Shown here piece by piece: positions 1-10,568 of a stretch of DNA of 64,000 bases. The first letter of the stretch is position 1; each line of letters opens with the position of its first letter. Source of the DNA: Gonapodya prolifera JEL478 (lineage: Eukaryota > Monoblepharomycota > Monoblepharidomycetes > Monoblepharidales > Gonapodyaceae); the NCBI GenBank assembly GCA_001574975.1, contig KQ965806.1:141590-205589 (forward strand), given 5' to 3'. The notes under the pieces were generated by a model, which worked only from the letters and a program-made list of their open reading frames with translations, made no database searches and was not told the origin of the DNA. Position numbers and translations under genes: made by a program.

Positions 1-360
1 TTCCTCTACCGCTCTCGCGCTCTCCTCTCCGTCATGGAAGGCGTCGACTTACCTCCCGAAATCGAACCAGCTCTCACACAAACGAGCGGCTCTTCTCAGG
101 CCGCATCGTCGTCCACTCCATCAGAACCGTCGCGGAAAAGCACGGGAAACGGAGGACCCTCAACCTCATCAAAACGAGGCCGAGACGCGACACCCGGATC
201 CGCAAGTGACAACATTTCCGCTCGCCTACCGGTAGTGGTCGACGTAGACGCCCTCCCAGACACACCGAATCTGAAACGAGTGAAGATGGAGGTGAAAGTA
301 GAAGGCGGTACGAGCCGGCCGGCAGCTGGGTATGTGGTGGACTTGACGGGCGACGATTGA
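1..360 (+). CDS. C-terminal coding exon of a small SUMO-motif protein (5' part outside window)
   Basis: The frame is open from base 1; the first ATG is at 34, but the exon probably continues from upstream. The protein is Ser/Thr/Gly-rich and apparently disordered. It ends in PNLKRVKMEVKVE followed about 14 residues later by the last residues YVVDLTGDD. VKME and VKVE fit the sumoylation consensus (hydrophobic-K-x-E), and VVDLTGDD looks like a SUMO-interacting motif (hydrophobic core next to acidic residues). The gene at 5218-5902 ends in the same arrangement, so the two are paralogues. No enzymatic domain is visible; a nuclear, SUMO-linked role is an inference from motifs only. Confidence 0.5.
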   Translation, partial: FLYRSRALLSVMEGVDLPPEIEPALTQTSGSSQAASSSTPSEPSRKSTGNGGPSTSSKRGRDATPGSASDNISARLPVVVDVDALPDTPNLKRVKMEVKVEGGTSRPAAGYVVDLTGDD

Positions 361-602
361 GGCGGAAGATTTGTGGTGTGTGGGATGTTGTATATACGGG
401 GCGGCACCTTGCATGTATATAGGGATGCTATTTTCTGGAATGTAGTTCAAGTATTGAAGTTGAAGTGTAAACTGAACCTTGGCATCGTAAATTTTGATCC
501 CGCTTGTCGTATTTACAGTGTTCTCGTGTACGATTCAACCTATTTAAATAGTGTACGTAGTCGTAGCGATACGCCCATCGAAAAGCTTTCCTTCAAAGTG
601 CA

Positions 603-2689
603 CTACACTTCTGCAACCGCTCCACTTCTCAGCTCGTCCAAGATGCGATAGCACTCCGAAATTTGCCTTGCCTTTAGGACGAGATTCGAATTAGCAAATA
701 TAAGAACTTCACTGGACGTAAAATCAACTCACCACTCCACCTCCTGCGCCATTTCCCATTCCTTCCCACAACGCCTCAAGCTCTTCCAGCTTCAACTTAT
801 ACGGCACCTCCTCCCTCTCTTCCATCTTACACCTCCATCTCCTCAACTCACCCAAACACATCCGCATCGTTTCCACCTGGTTCCGCACAACTTTTGCACG
901 TGGGTCTTCCTTCGTCAAGCGATCCTCAAAAGTTTTCGTGACGTTGGAGGTGGGTGATGGGGCGGATTCGCCTTCGGCTTCGAGGTGACATGTGAGATGG
1001 TGTACGAGGCGGTAGGATTTGTGCAGGATGGCGTGCAGGACGGCTTGCCCCGGAGGGATTGTAGCAGGGGATTGTGGGGCTGGGAAGGCGTTGTTATGTC
1101 GCATTGAGTCGAGGGTACGCTGAGGAGGACGGTGTTTCCGGAATAACTCAGCTTATCGCATGGAGCCAAAAATTTGGTGCATAAGGAAGCTCACCAGTTC
1201 ATCCTGGATAGCGGTGAGATCGGTTTCTTTGAGAGACCATTTGTGGGTCAAGAAGAGCGTTTCGAGTTTCGCTCGTATTCTAGAATGGTTAATGTGTCAG
1301 TCTGCGGTTCGAAACCCCACAACCCATTGATTGTACTCGCCGTATCAGCTTCTCATATATTTCGCGAAGGGGGCTATCTCCCACGACAACGTCACGAGAC
1401 TCGAGCAGGTCGTGTGCCACGTCAAAACACTTTCGGTGACGAACGAGAATGTGCCAGTGAATTATCTCCCGGAGGTTTCAGCTGACGGAATATGTATCAC
1501 TCACGCGTTCGAGTAAATCAACAACCAAGGCTTGCCCGGAGATAACTTCTCCAGCTAAATCAACGTACTTCCCCTCTATTCGTGCCGAGTCAATTTCTCT
1601 GAGCTCTTCCTGTCGGTGCGACGTAGGGTTGGACTCGTACATCTGTCAATGTAACATCGACAATTCACCTGTATCTCACCAACGACTGCCAAGTCCCATG
1701 ATCCAGGATCCTTCAGTTTGCTGAGTCGTACCAAGTCTCGGTGGAGGTGAACGAGACGAGTATGCACTGGGATAAGAGCGGGATGCAGCAGGGTGAGGGA
1801 CAGTTGAAGAGGTACGAGCAGCGTTTCTGAAGGTTCGAGGATGGTTCATAGCCGGGTCAGGGGACGTTGCAGAGACTCCTTTGAAAATCCCAAACAACAC
1901 CCACCGCAATTTTCGGCAGTTGCCTCTACCACAGCGACTCCTTGCAAAGCGCACAGGCGCAACCTGGTTTCAGAGTCGTTATGGGTATCGGCCGCCCTCG
2001 CGTTCAACGAGACCACAATTTCAGAGAGGATGTTCCTGTCCACACTTAGTGACGATGCTGCGTCCGCCAAGTCGTTCTGAGAATAAACTCCCGAGTCCGT
2101 CCAGTCGCGCAGCTGCCGAAGCGTCTTTTTCAGCGACTTGCTGGCTTCTGAGAGTGGTTGGTTCTGTTTCGACCCGACATCAGGAAAGCAGTACTGCGTC
2201 CATCCAGCGGCATCCCACATCGGGAACGCGATGGAATGTATGGTGTCCAGAATGTCATCGAAGGGGTCGTTCTCGAGGGAGAGTATGGCGGATTCGCCTT
2301 GTGTGGAAGAGTCGATGCAAGGGATAGTTGTTGAGACGGTTGATGCGGATGCGCGGAGCTTGTGGAGCGATGTGACGTGTCCTGTATCAATGAGGACAGT
2401 CAGTTCAGTGGTGTGGAATTGATGAGGCACTGGGAATCGAGCGATAGCTGTACTCACCCGCGACTTCCTCCCACATTTCAATCATTTCCGTCGTACTCTC
2501 CGGGCTTGGAGGCGGATTTGACTCTGCCTCATCTCGAGCCTCTCGAAACCGATTCCTGGAGCGTTTGAGAGCCGTCCAAATGAGACCCTCAGGCTCGGAC
2601 ATGGCACGTGACAAGGAATGACCGGCGTCCACGCCCGTCGGAAGGTGATGAGACGACCGAGAGATGATAAGTTCGTCTGCTGCTGGCAT
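603..2689 (-). CDS. unrecognised multi-exon protein with helical C-terminus
   Basis: Start MPAADELIIS at 2689. Exon 1 runs to 2458, a GTGAGT intron follows, and exon 2 begins at 2381 (GHVTSLHKLRAS). Further exons read through about 1560-1680 (MYESNPTSHRQEELREID), 1330-1400 (REIYEKLIRRVQSMG) and 1200-1290 (IRAKLETLFLTHKWSLKE). The exon near 1115-730 is rich in charged helix (LKLEELEALWEG). The last exon, 671-603, reads ARQISECYRILDELRSGA and then TAG. Internal exon ends are less certain than the first and last. I recognise no family; the C-terminal third resembles amphipathic or coiled-coil helix. It lies head-to-tail behind the TauD gene on the same strand. Confidence 0.55.
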
Positions 2690-3043
2690 TGAAGATATTT
2701 TTCTCGGAGTGGAAAGCCAAGTGTTTTAAAGAGATTGGGACGGTGCCTCTTGTTGCTGGCCGGGTTCATCCGGTGAGTCAGCACGTGTCCCCCTCTTTTC
2801 ATTCATCTTGCTAGCGACGTGGATTCAAACGTGGTAATAAAAACTCGTTGCTGCATTTGATCGGATGTAATACCAGAGCTTTTGGGCAATAGCTTTTTCG
2901 ATTTCAGACGCCCCGCGCTATCTGATATTCGGTTGTTCGTCCGCTCAAACTCAGCGACCTGGAAACATGCTCCGGTGCTGTCATCTATGAGTAGTTCTTG
3001 CGACATCTAAAATAAGTCAAATGTCCGTTCACGAACCACCCAT
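2690..3043. other. intergenic spacer between two minus-strand genes
   Basis: A 67-codon minus-strand ORF (2803-3006) is present but shows no recognisable domain. It is probably 5' flank of the 2689 gene and 3' flank of the TauD gene. Confidence 0.4.
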
Positions 3044-4694
3044 CTACTGCCCAATCTCCGCCTCCAAGGGCACGCTCGGTTCAGCCCCAACGAACCCCAG
3101 CCTGACATTTTGCCCGTCCGAAGGCAGATCCCAACCCCCGCGCCCGCCGGTGGATAGCCACAGGCGGAGCAGGTGCCGGATCTGGTCAGGTGTGTCACGC
3201 CAGGCGAGGCGGTCGTGGAAGATGGGGTGGTTGTTGACGAACTGGTGTGTGGCGGGCCAATGGTCACCGAATGGGGTTGGAGAACTTTACTCTGCTGTAT
3301 ATCACTGCACGAAAACGTACCTGTATATCCCCCGCCTCCAAACTCATTTCCACCGCTACTTCCTCCGCAATCTCCTCCAGCCTCTTGAGCACCTCGACTT
3401 GTTCGGGCGTCAGCGGGGGGACACCGTCGTGTCGCTCGGTCGTTGTAGCGAAGTAAGGTATGCAGAACGAGAGCAGTCGCCCGGCGTGCCATGTGTAAGG
3501 AGGAGCGACAAAGTAGGGTGTTTGACCGGGGAGGTCTTCGTTCTGAGTGGTGGGTTGGGCGAGGTACTGTCGGACTTGTTCCAACGACGAGGACTGCTCC
3601 TACAAAATCATACCTTGCGGTCCCAGTACCAAGGCGCAAACAGCACGGGAACAAGCTCCGGGTAACGTTCTTGGAGAATGTTGTAAACGGTCGTGGAGCT
3701 GGCCACCAGCGATTCTCCTCCTCCAGGCGCCTGGCGGACAACAATATGGAAATAGCGCGGAACGCAGCCGGCCAGCAAACGTTAGAGTTTGAAAGAGTCA
3801 CTGCAAGAAATTCACTTACCGTCTCTAAGCACATCAGAGCAACAGCCTTAAGTGAATCGAAATGGAAATGTTGGTTGTCAATGGTAGCCGCGTCGGAAAC
3901 AAAGCAAATTGAGAGCTCACATCACAGTGGTCCGTGTGGAACCCTTGCCGCGCGTTGGTCATATACCGCCTCGTAGACGGCGCCTTGGGGTCCACGCGAA
4001 GATCTTTCACGTGCTGTCAAAAGATAACGACGGAGCAAACCCGAATGTCAGTCCGGAACCAAGACGCCTTCGTCGAATTCCCATATCACTCACACCCAAC
4101 ACGTGCCCTTTCTTGTTCTGGGGCACCCTATCGCCAACGTAGGAGCCGATTCCGAGGAGGACGACAGCGGATTGCTCGCGGGACCATTTTTTCACGGGCA
4201 GGCCGCGCAGGAGGAACACGCCGAGCTCGTTGTTGACTTTGTTGGCGATAGTGGTGAGGGTTTTGGCGAAATCTGGGGGTGATCGTAAATGACGATCGTA
4301 CGTAAGTCGAGTGGCGTCGAAAGTTTTGGTTTCGATCGTCTCCAAGGAAAAACTCACTCGGAATCTTGAAATCCTCCTGCGTCAGCTCTCCGAGATTTTT
4401 CCCAGACTCGATAAACTCTGCCGCTGCCCTCTCCAACTCCTCCACATCTTCGTCCGTCACGTATCGCGTCCACCTCTCCCTGCGCGATTCCAGCCCATCC
4501 GGTCCTTTCCCGACCCACGCAAACGAACTGTCGATGCGTTTAGGAAGCGGTGTCTTGAACGAATCGATGACTTGCCGTCCCAAAGACGTCGTGACGGGGT
4601 CCAGTGGTGGGCCGGGCGGGATGCGTGAGAGCCGCGTTGCGACGGTGAGGCCGAGCTCGTTTGGTGTGATAGGTGCGGGGTAGGGGATGGGCAT
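3044..4694 (-). CDS. TauD/TfdA-family Fe(II)/2-oxoglutarate dioxygenase
   Basis: Probable non-haem iron, 2-oxoglutarate-dependent oxygenase; substrate unknown. Exons, followed by frame and splice signals: 4694-4358, 4272-4094, 4013-3921, 3846-3820, one starting at 3730, then two more to the TAG at 3044. Recognisable fungal TauD landmarks in order are LGVFLLRGLPVKKW, GIGSYVGDRVPQNKKGHVLG, HVKDLRVDP, the metal-binding HxD in GFHTDHCD, ALMCLETAPGGGESLVASS, and late in the protein FVNNHPIFHDR, which holds the distal region histidine. All family blocks are present in order, so the gene looks intact. This large fungal family includes taurine and other small-acid oxygenases; the sequence does not say which. 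Confidence 0.88.
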
Positions 4695-5217
4695 CGGTGG
4701 AGATTCGATGGGAAGTCGGAAGTTTGAGGGTCGGTAATAATTATGGCGTCATAATAAATGGAAAAGGAGTGCTTTGCAAACCTTCGTCGTGACGTCAAAG
4801 AGGCGAGCACTTATTTGACTGACAAGAAAGCTTTTGCATTTATTATATGTGATTGGAGTTTTTATGTAATTGGTTTGTTGCCGAACTGGTCGTCGATGTT
4901 CGATGTTCGGCGCTCCGCCCGCTCACAAGAACCCACCTTCATCGGAGATCCAGTATGTATATGAGGATGCCATCGTCAAGTATTGCTGGTGTCGTGGGGC
5001 ACTGTGTGTTCGTAAGTTATAATCACATTTTGCTTCAGATTCGATACACAATAAGGACAGAATTTTATTGCTTTTCATATTTTAATGCTTCTCATAAATG
5101 ATCACGTTTTCTTCAGACACAAAGTAACAATCAACATCAACGTGCAAATTTTGATAAACATGACGCGCCTGGCTGGGTCCGCGTAACGGCACACAATTGG
5201 AGCTGTCGGGTCAGTAC
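4695..5217. other. AT-rich intergenic region
   Basis: No coding exon with splice support on either strand. It holds the 5' flank of the TauD gene and the 3' flank of the SUMO-motif gene. Confidence 0.5.
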
Positions 5218-5902
5218 TTAGTCATCCTCCGTCAAGTTCACAACGAATGGAAACTGATTTGAGCGACCTTTCCCTGCCACCTCCGTTTTTACTCGTTTCA
5301 GCGGCGGGGATTCGGAAACCGCGTCCACATCTTTTACAGCTGCTGTCGAGTTTCGATCCCGTTTTATGGACGTCGACGAGCCAGTGCTCGAGCTTTCGAT
5401 TACTCCGTTGTCCACGTATGGTGCTTGGGTGGCGGGAATCGAAGCAGTTGTAACTTGCTGGGATGTGCTTAGGCTTGTTGACAAGGGTACGTGATTAAAT
5501 TGGCAACTTCCATAACGGAACGAATGTCTTGAGTAGGTTGCTTTTCTCATGAGAGTTGCGATAACAAACCTGGATCCAATTTCTTCGTTTCGAGTTGGTG
5601 CTGACGTTCCTTTGTTGGCAGCAACCTACCAAAGCTGTCACAGAAGAAGTCGACGTGATTATCGGCTTCGCTGACGCTGGGTGCTTTGGACTTCACCTCA
5701 TTGTAAAACACTTGCAATGTTGCACAGACATCTGAACTTACACGCCCTTTTCCATCTGCAAAGCAAGAAGTTCCGCTCCCCCTTCATCTTCTTCCGATAC
5801 AAGTCTCAGGGGGCGAAACACCATCGCTTGTCGGCCTCCAGCAACTCTCTTTCCTTTAAAATGAATGGACACATCGGAGGTTTCAAAAATTTTCGAGTCC
5901 AT
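5218..5902 (-). CDS. small SUMO-motif protein, paralogue of the gene at the window start
   Basis: Tentative start MDSKIFETSDVSIHF at 5902. A middle exon reads FFCDSFGRLLPTKERQHQL. The last exon, ending at 5218, reads PPLKRVKTEVAGKG and finishes FPFVVNLTEDD. VKTE is a sumoylation consensus and FVVNLTEDD a SUMO-interacting motif, placed as in the 1-360 exon. Internal introns are uncertain: a 47-nt intron ending at AATGAG and a longer one ending at CACCCAAG keep frame. Predicted length is about 160 residues. No known domain. Family membership with the 1-360 gene is clear from the shared C-terminal block; function is inferred only from the motifs. Confidence 0.5.
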
Positions 5903-6813
5903 CCTGACACCATCCACTGTCTAATAGCATGATAACAGATTTATGTCGTGTCCTTTGTGTCACTCAACTGTCGAGTGGCTACAAACCAGTCTCACTCCAA
6001 TGGAATTACTCTCCGGGGTTGGATTTCGTCCCTTGACCTTGATTGTAAACTCTTGATCGGACTAGCTTTCTATGTAGGCCGTTGCCGTTTGCCTGGCATG
6101 GCCAACCACAATCTGCTCTGGCTCAAGAAATCTAGCATGTACGGGGAGTCGGCAAGTGCTGCCTGTCCCCAGATGTATTTGAAGAAAGGGAGTATATATA
6201 AAAGTGCTACAGCCAGCCGAGCTGGCCAAGGGCGGAAGCGAGGCTCTTCTACGCGTACAGTGCTTGAAAAGTTGGATAAGTTGCAGCTGTAAAAAATTTG
6301 CTGTAGCAAAAACACGGATCGAATCAGCGCTTGTCACTGCACCAACGTCCTTGAGAAGTTGCGGATTCCATACCTGTGGTTTCTCCAGCAATGCTCCCTT
6401 CGTGCTCTACAGAGTATTAAAACACTGTTTGATACCGTTTGTGAGCCTACGCAGAGGACTTACAAAAACGGTATCAAACATCGCCTTAGTGCTGTGGGAA
6501 AGACAGATTCCCGTAGTACGACTCCCCCCAAAGAAGGCACCGGAGGTGGACGACGAAGGACGAAAAGTTAGATCTCAATCTTCTTGCTCGGCGGCACAAG
6601 GTGTCAACGTACCGATACCTTTGGTGTGGGTGGCAAGAAGAAGTGTTCTGGAGCCGAGATGCGGTGGAACAGACGATGAAGGAAGAAGGACAGCTTCCTT
6701 TAAGAAAATTCAGGTTAAGTCGCCGAAGAGAACATGCCGGGAGGCATTTGGTTTTCGGTGCGCAATGTGTTGACGATCAGGGCGGTTCAGCCGCATATTT
6801 GCCTCGCTCCGAT
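5903..6813. other. intergenic region with TATA-like element and perfect hairpin
   Basis: Contains a TATATATAAA run near 6193-6202, usable by either flanking gene, and a perfect 15-bp inverted repeat (6426-6440 with 6466-6480). ORFs here on both strands have no recognisable product. Confidence 0.5.
6426..6480. repeat. perfect 15-bp inverted repeat, 25-nt spacer
   Basis: The left arm TGTTTGATACCGTTT is the exact reverse complement of the right arm AAACGGTATCAAACA. It could form a hairpin in RNA or bind a dimeric regulator. It lies about 330 bp before the methyltransferase start. Confidence 0.7.
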
Positions 6814-7888
6814 ATGCTTCAAACCGAATCGCCCCATTCGCCCGACATCGACGCAGCTTCCGACTGCGACTCGGACGAGGATCTCTGGACGCTTCGATTC
6901 CATCTTCCCACCGTCGACCGCACGCTCACGATTCGGCAGGAATTCGGAGGTGTGATTCTTACTGAATTTGGAACCCGTGCGTCATGATTTAAAACAGTTT
7001 GTACTTATTTTCTGGTGTAAATAGGTGATGGAGGTCTGGGATCGACCGTATGGCCACCATCGTCGCGGTTACTGCGGTTTTTCGAAGAGCGACCTCACTT
7101 GATTCGGTGAGATTCGTCTCCTTTCCCCAGCCTTCTCCCTTGAAGTTCAACGAAACAACTCGCTTGGAGCAGCGCTCGCCGCGTCCTCGAGCTCGGCGCC
7201 GGATGTGGCCTGCTGGGCATTGGAATTGCCCAACTTGGTGCGAAGGAGGTCGGTGGGTCCACATGCGGGATTCACCTCACGCTCGGTCATTGAATGGGAC
7301 GGTTGTGCAGTCTTGACGGATCGAGGCGACATGATGGAGTTGCTTGAGTGAGTCTGCGCCGTAAGATTCTGCAAAATCATCTATTTCAACTGCATATTCA
7401 TCCGCGATAACAGCATCAACCTCCACAAAAACCCCCCCTGCGCACCATGCACCGCCTCCTCCCACTCCCTCGACTGGACTTCCTTCCCCACAACCCCTGC
7501 TTCCGCCCTTCCTCCACCACTCTCCACGCCATTCGACGTCGTAGTCGCCGCAGAATGCCTCTACTCCATAGCTGCAGTCCGGCCCCTCCTCGAAACTGTG
7601 GCGAAAGCGATTGAGAAGGAGGGAAAGGGAACGGCGTATATGTGCGGTGTTATTGGGCCCGAGGTATGGGATGAGTTGGAGAGGGAGGTGGAACGGGAAG
7701 GGTGGGTTATGGAGGATGCTGAGGGTACGGATCGGACTGCGAGGAATGCTTGCGGTGAACGCCACACCGCGGATAACGATACACCAAAGGAGTCGTGTGC
7801 GGAAGCAGAAGGTGGTCGTGGAGCAGGAGCGGGACGAGAGGACAGGAAGGTGTGGAAGTTGACAACAGCCGGCGCAACCTCCACTTAG
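6814..7888 (+). CDS. METTL21-like (seven-beta-strand) protein lysine methyltransferase
   Basis: SAM-dependent methyltransferase of the METTL21/EEF1A-KMT type. Exons 6814-6976, 7025-7106, 7146-7252, 7311-7347 and 7414-7888 keep frame throughout. The N-terminus (MLQTESPHSPDI) is followed by RFHLPTVDRTLTIRQEF and GDGGLGSTVWPPSSRLLRFF, the usual entry to the fold. Motif I is VLELGAGCGLLGIGIAQLGA (SAM-binding glycines). Then come VVLTDRGDMMELL (post-I acidic region) and FDVVVAAECLYSIAAV, where the family usually has a D-x-x-Y-like motif IV. Cytosolic; protein lysine substrates such as elongation factors or chaperones are typical of the family, but the substrate is not readable here. The C-terminal tail after about 7730 is Gly/Glu-rich and unusual. 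One intron is only 39 nt. Confidence 0.82.
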
Positions 7889-8037
7889 ATCCAGAGCAAC
7901 GAGCAAAGCACAGACTTTTTTAAATGTACTGAGTTATTGCCTTCACATTAGTACTTCAAAAAAAAACAGTGAACAAACGTTACATCCTGATAATACCGAC
8001 ACAGAACACCCGCCCTTCCCCAGCTCCCCACCACCCA

Positions 8038-9988
8038 TTACCGCACAGCCACACCCCTCTCACTCCCCTTCCCGAACAACGCCCCAAACCACCCGCCCTT
8101 CTTCCCGCTCCGAAAACTCCCTCGCCTGTTCATCTCTTCCGCTCCCGCTCCGCCTTCGCCACCCGCACTGGCAGTGCCAGCCCACCGAACCTGCGGGCCA
8201 CTAGACGTCCTCGAATGCGACCCACCACCCTGAGCCGGCCCCGCCCCACCAGACCCGGGAGTCGGCGACCGCCCCTGCGCGGGTCCTTCGAGCACCATGA
8301 CGACCTTGGACCCGCCCCACACGGATCCATCCTTGCGTGCGCTCATGTCGCTTCCTACACGCGTGACTGACCTTCGCGTGCCCGAATTCCTGTTCATGCT
8401 CCCGCCATATGGGTGCTCCGGCGGGACCGGCGACGCCGCCAAAAACGCCGAGAACTGCCTTGCGAACGACGTCTCGTCCAAGCTTGGCGGCGGGGTCGGG
8501 AGCGGGGGGATTGGGGTCAGTGGGACCAGGCGCGGGGTTGTTGGGCGTGACGTGGGGGATGTGGGGGATAAGGGGGACGTTGGGGGGCCTGAGGTGAAGA
8601 GGGATAGGTTCGCAGGGGCGGATATGGATGACGCAAGGGGCGTACCGGAGTTGTAGTAGTTGAAGGCAAGCGGCGATGTAGGCGACGTCGGCGACGTGGG
8701 CGATGCCGGCATTTCAAGCAGCTGCGACCCCGGACGGTGGCCCGCGACGGGTGAGGCGATCCGGACGCTCACGGGGGAGTCATCGCTCTCGTGCGACCGG
8801 TCATGTGACAGCCGAGGCGGGCGGCTGCGGAACGAGGGCGTGTATTTGACGCCTCTGTTGGGTTTGTAGTACTGCTCTTCCGGGGCGGGGCGTGGCTGCT
8901 CGGTCGGAGCAGTGGGTGCCGAAGAAGAACTCGGGAGCAGCCACGTGGAGGGAAGCAACAACGACCGCCTCTTTGGCCGCGCGGGTTCGTCGGCGGCGTT
9001 TTGGTGCGATTGCGGCTGGGCAGACGGGGCGGGCGGGAGCAGCCATGTGGATGGGATGAGGAGCGAGCGGCGTTTGGGTGGTGGTGAGGCCGGGGGAGTC
9101 GTGGGTGCGAGGTAGGTGGTGGTGATTGCCGTGGTTGTCGTGGACGTGGTGGTAGGGGAGGTTGGGCCATGCCCATGAACAGGAGTAACTTGGAGTCTAG
9201 CAGGCTGCTCCACCGCCGCCGTCGTCGCGCGCTGGACCAAGTCCAAGATTTTGGACCGTTTGCTCCCCTTCGGCGCATCGAACGCCAGCTCCTTGGCGCG
9301 TCTCAGTACGCCGTTGGTCACCACCACACCCGGCCGTCGCAACAACTCCTGCACCATCTCCAAACTCGGTTCCCCCACGACACCCTCCCTTGTCTCAAAC
9401 ACGCTACTCGGGTCGTCGATCACGACTGTGGCACCGGGGAGGTTCGACCAGTATGATGTGGCCACAGCGAGTTCGAGCGCGTTGGAGAAGGTTGGGGTGA
9501 GGTGCCAGCGAGACGAGCGCCAGAGGGAAGAAGACCAGGACGGGTGGAAGGCGGGGAATGGCCATGAGAGGGGGACGGAGGGGTCGGCACCTGGGATGAG
9601 TTGGGAAATGGATGGAACGGGGGGTGAGTATTCTGCGCCCGGCGGTGTATAGAGTATTCCGCTTCGCGGGTCATTCGCCTCCAGCGAAGAGCCTCGGTCA
9701 GCGCTATCGCGCTAAGGTCTCGGGTCTCGCTGCGCTCGACCACCCACCAGCATCAATCAAGGCCCTAACAACAGCCACCATCTCAGACTTTATGGCCAGC
9801 GCAAGCGCATTCTCGGCCTCGCGCGCGTCCTTGACATCCTCGCCCTCTGGTTGCAACGTGGCCCTGAGCACGACCACCTTTCTTGCGTTTGGGTTCGCGC
9901 CCTCCGTGAGCGCGGAGCGGACCAGGTGCGGGTTGGAGGACTCGATCGCGGAGAGGAGAAGAGAGTCGAGGGATGAGAGGTACGGCAT
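8038..9988 (-). CDS. ankyrin-repeat / Ser-Pro-rich protein, copy A
   Basis: Two exons (9988-9748, 9590-8038) give 597 residues. Residues 1-200 hold four ankyrin-like units: LLLSAIESSNPHLVRSALTE, the next ending VVRALIDAGADP, then FSNALELAVATSYWSNL, and EMVQELLRR. A conserved block follows (VLRRAKELAFDAPKGSKR, ILDLVQRA). The rest is low-complexity Pro/Ser/Thr/Gly, rich in SPTSPTSP, with two copies of a short motif (RRSLLIPSTWLLP, RRSLLLPSTWLLP). The intron falls inside the GADP of an ankyrin unit, at the same place and phase as in copies B and C. Ankyrin repeats bind proteins; partner unknown. Confidence 0.8.
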
Positions 9989-10568
9989 GGGGTGGGCGGG
10001 TCGGTGTGGGGCTGGGGGATCGAAAGTGGCCGAGTTGGATTGCGAGAGTGGAGCGTCCCAGGCGAGTTATTTGCTGTGCGATCGCAGGCTGGTGCCTTGT
10101 CTCGTCGCTGTCTGCAGCTGTGTTGGCGTGTGGCGGTCCTAGTGCGCCACGTGCGGTGACTTCCTCGCGATCAGATAGGGGTCGAGATAGGAACACGACG
10201 GGTTGAAACCTGTAACAGACTGCGGCAGAGCGCGAAAAAATGACGCGACTGTTTGGTGGGTTTTGTGGGTTGGATGAACAGAAATATAGCAGATGTTTAT
10301 CTGGGGTTTGCCCGAGCGAGGGCTTGCTTTGGCCGGTTGCCTGGCAAAAAAAACAAACACACTAGCACCGCCAGGATGGCTTGGACGCGACCGCATAGAG
10401 TCTATCTACATTCTATTTGGTTACGGTAAACATGGTGACATAGTGCTTTCATGCTTGCAGGATCAGATGTGGGGATTTCCAAGATATAAAGATCCTAACG
10501 TCCCAAATTTGCATGACATCGGCAAAACCACCAATGATCTCCAGACTTCGAATCCCGCAACCATCCAC
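9989..10568. other. spacer between tandem ankyrin copies A and B
   Basis: 5' flank of copy A and 3' flank of copy B on the minus strand. No supported exon seen. Confidence 0.5.

Noticed and set aside
1310-1330. TTCGAAA flanked by G/C bases resembling a tRNA T-arm
   Set aside because: The arms do not form a five-base stem and no matching acceptor, D-arm or anticodon arm is present.
8769-9278. Long Arg/Pro ORFs on both strands over ankyrin copy A
   Set aside because: Shadows produced by GC-rich low-complexity coding sequence.
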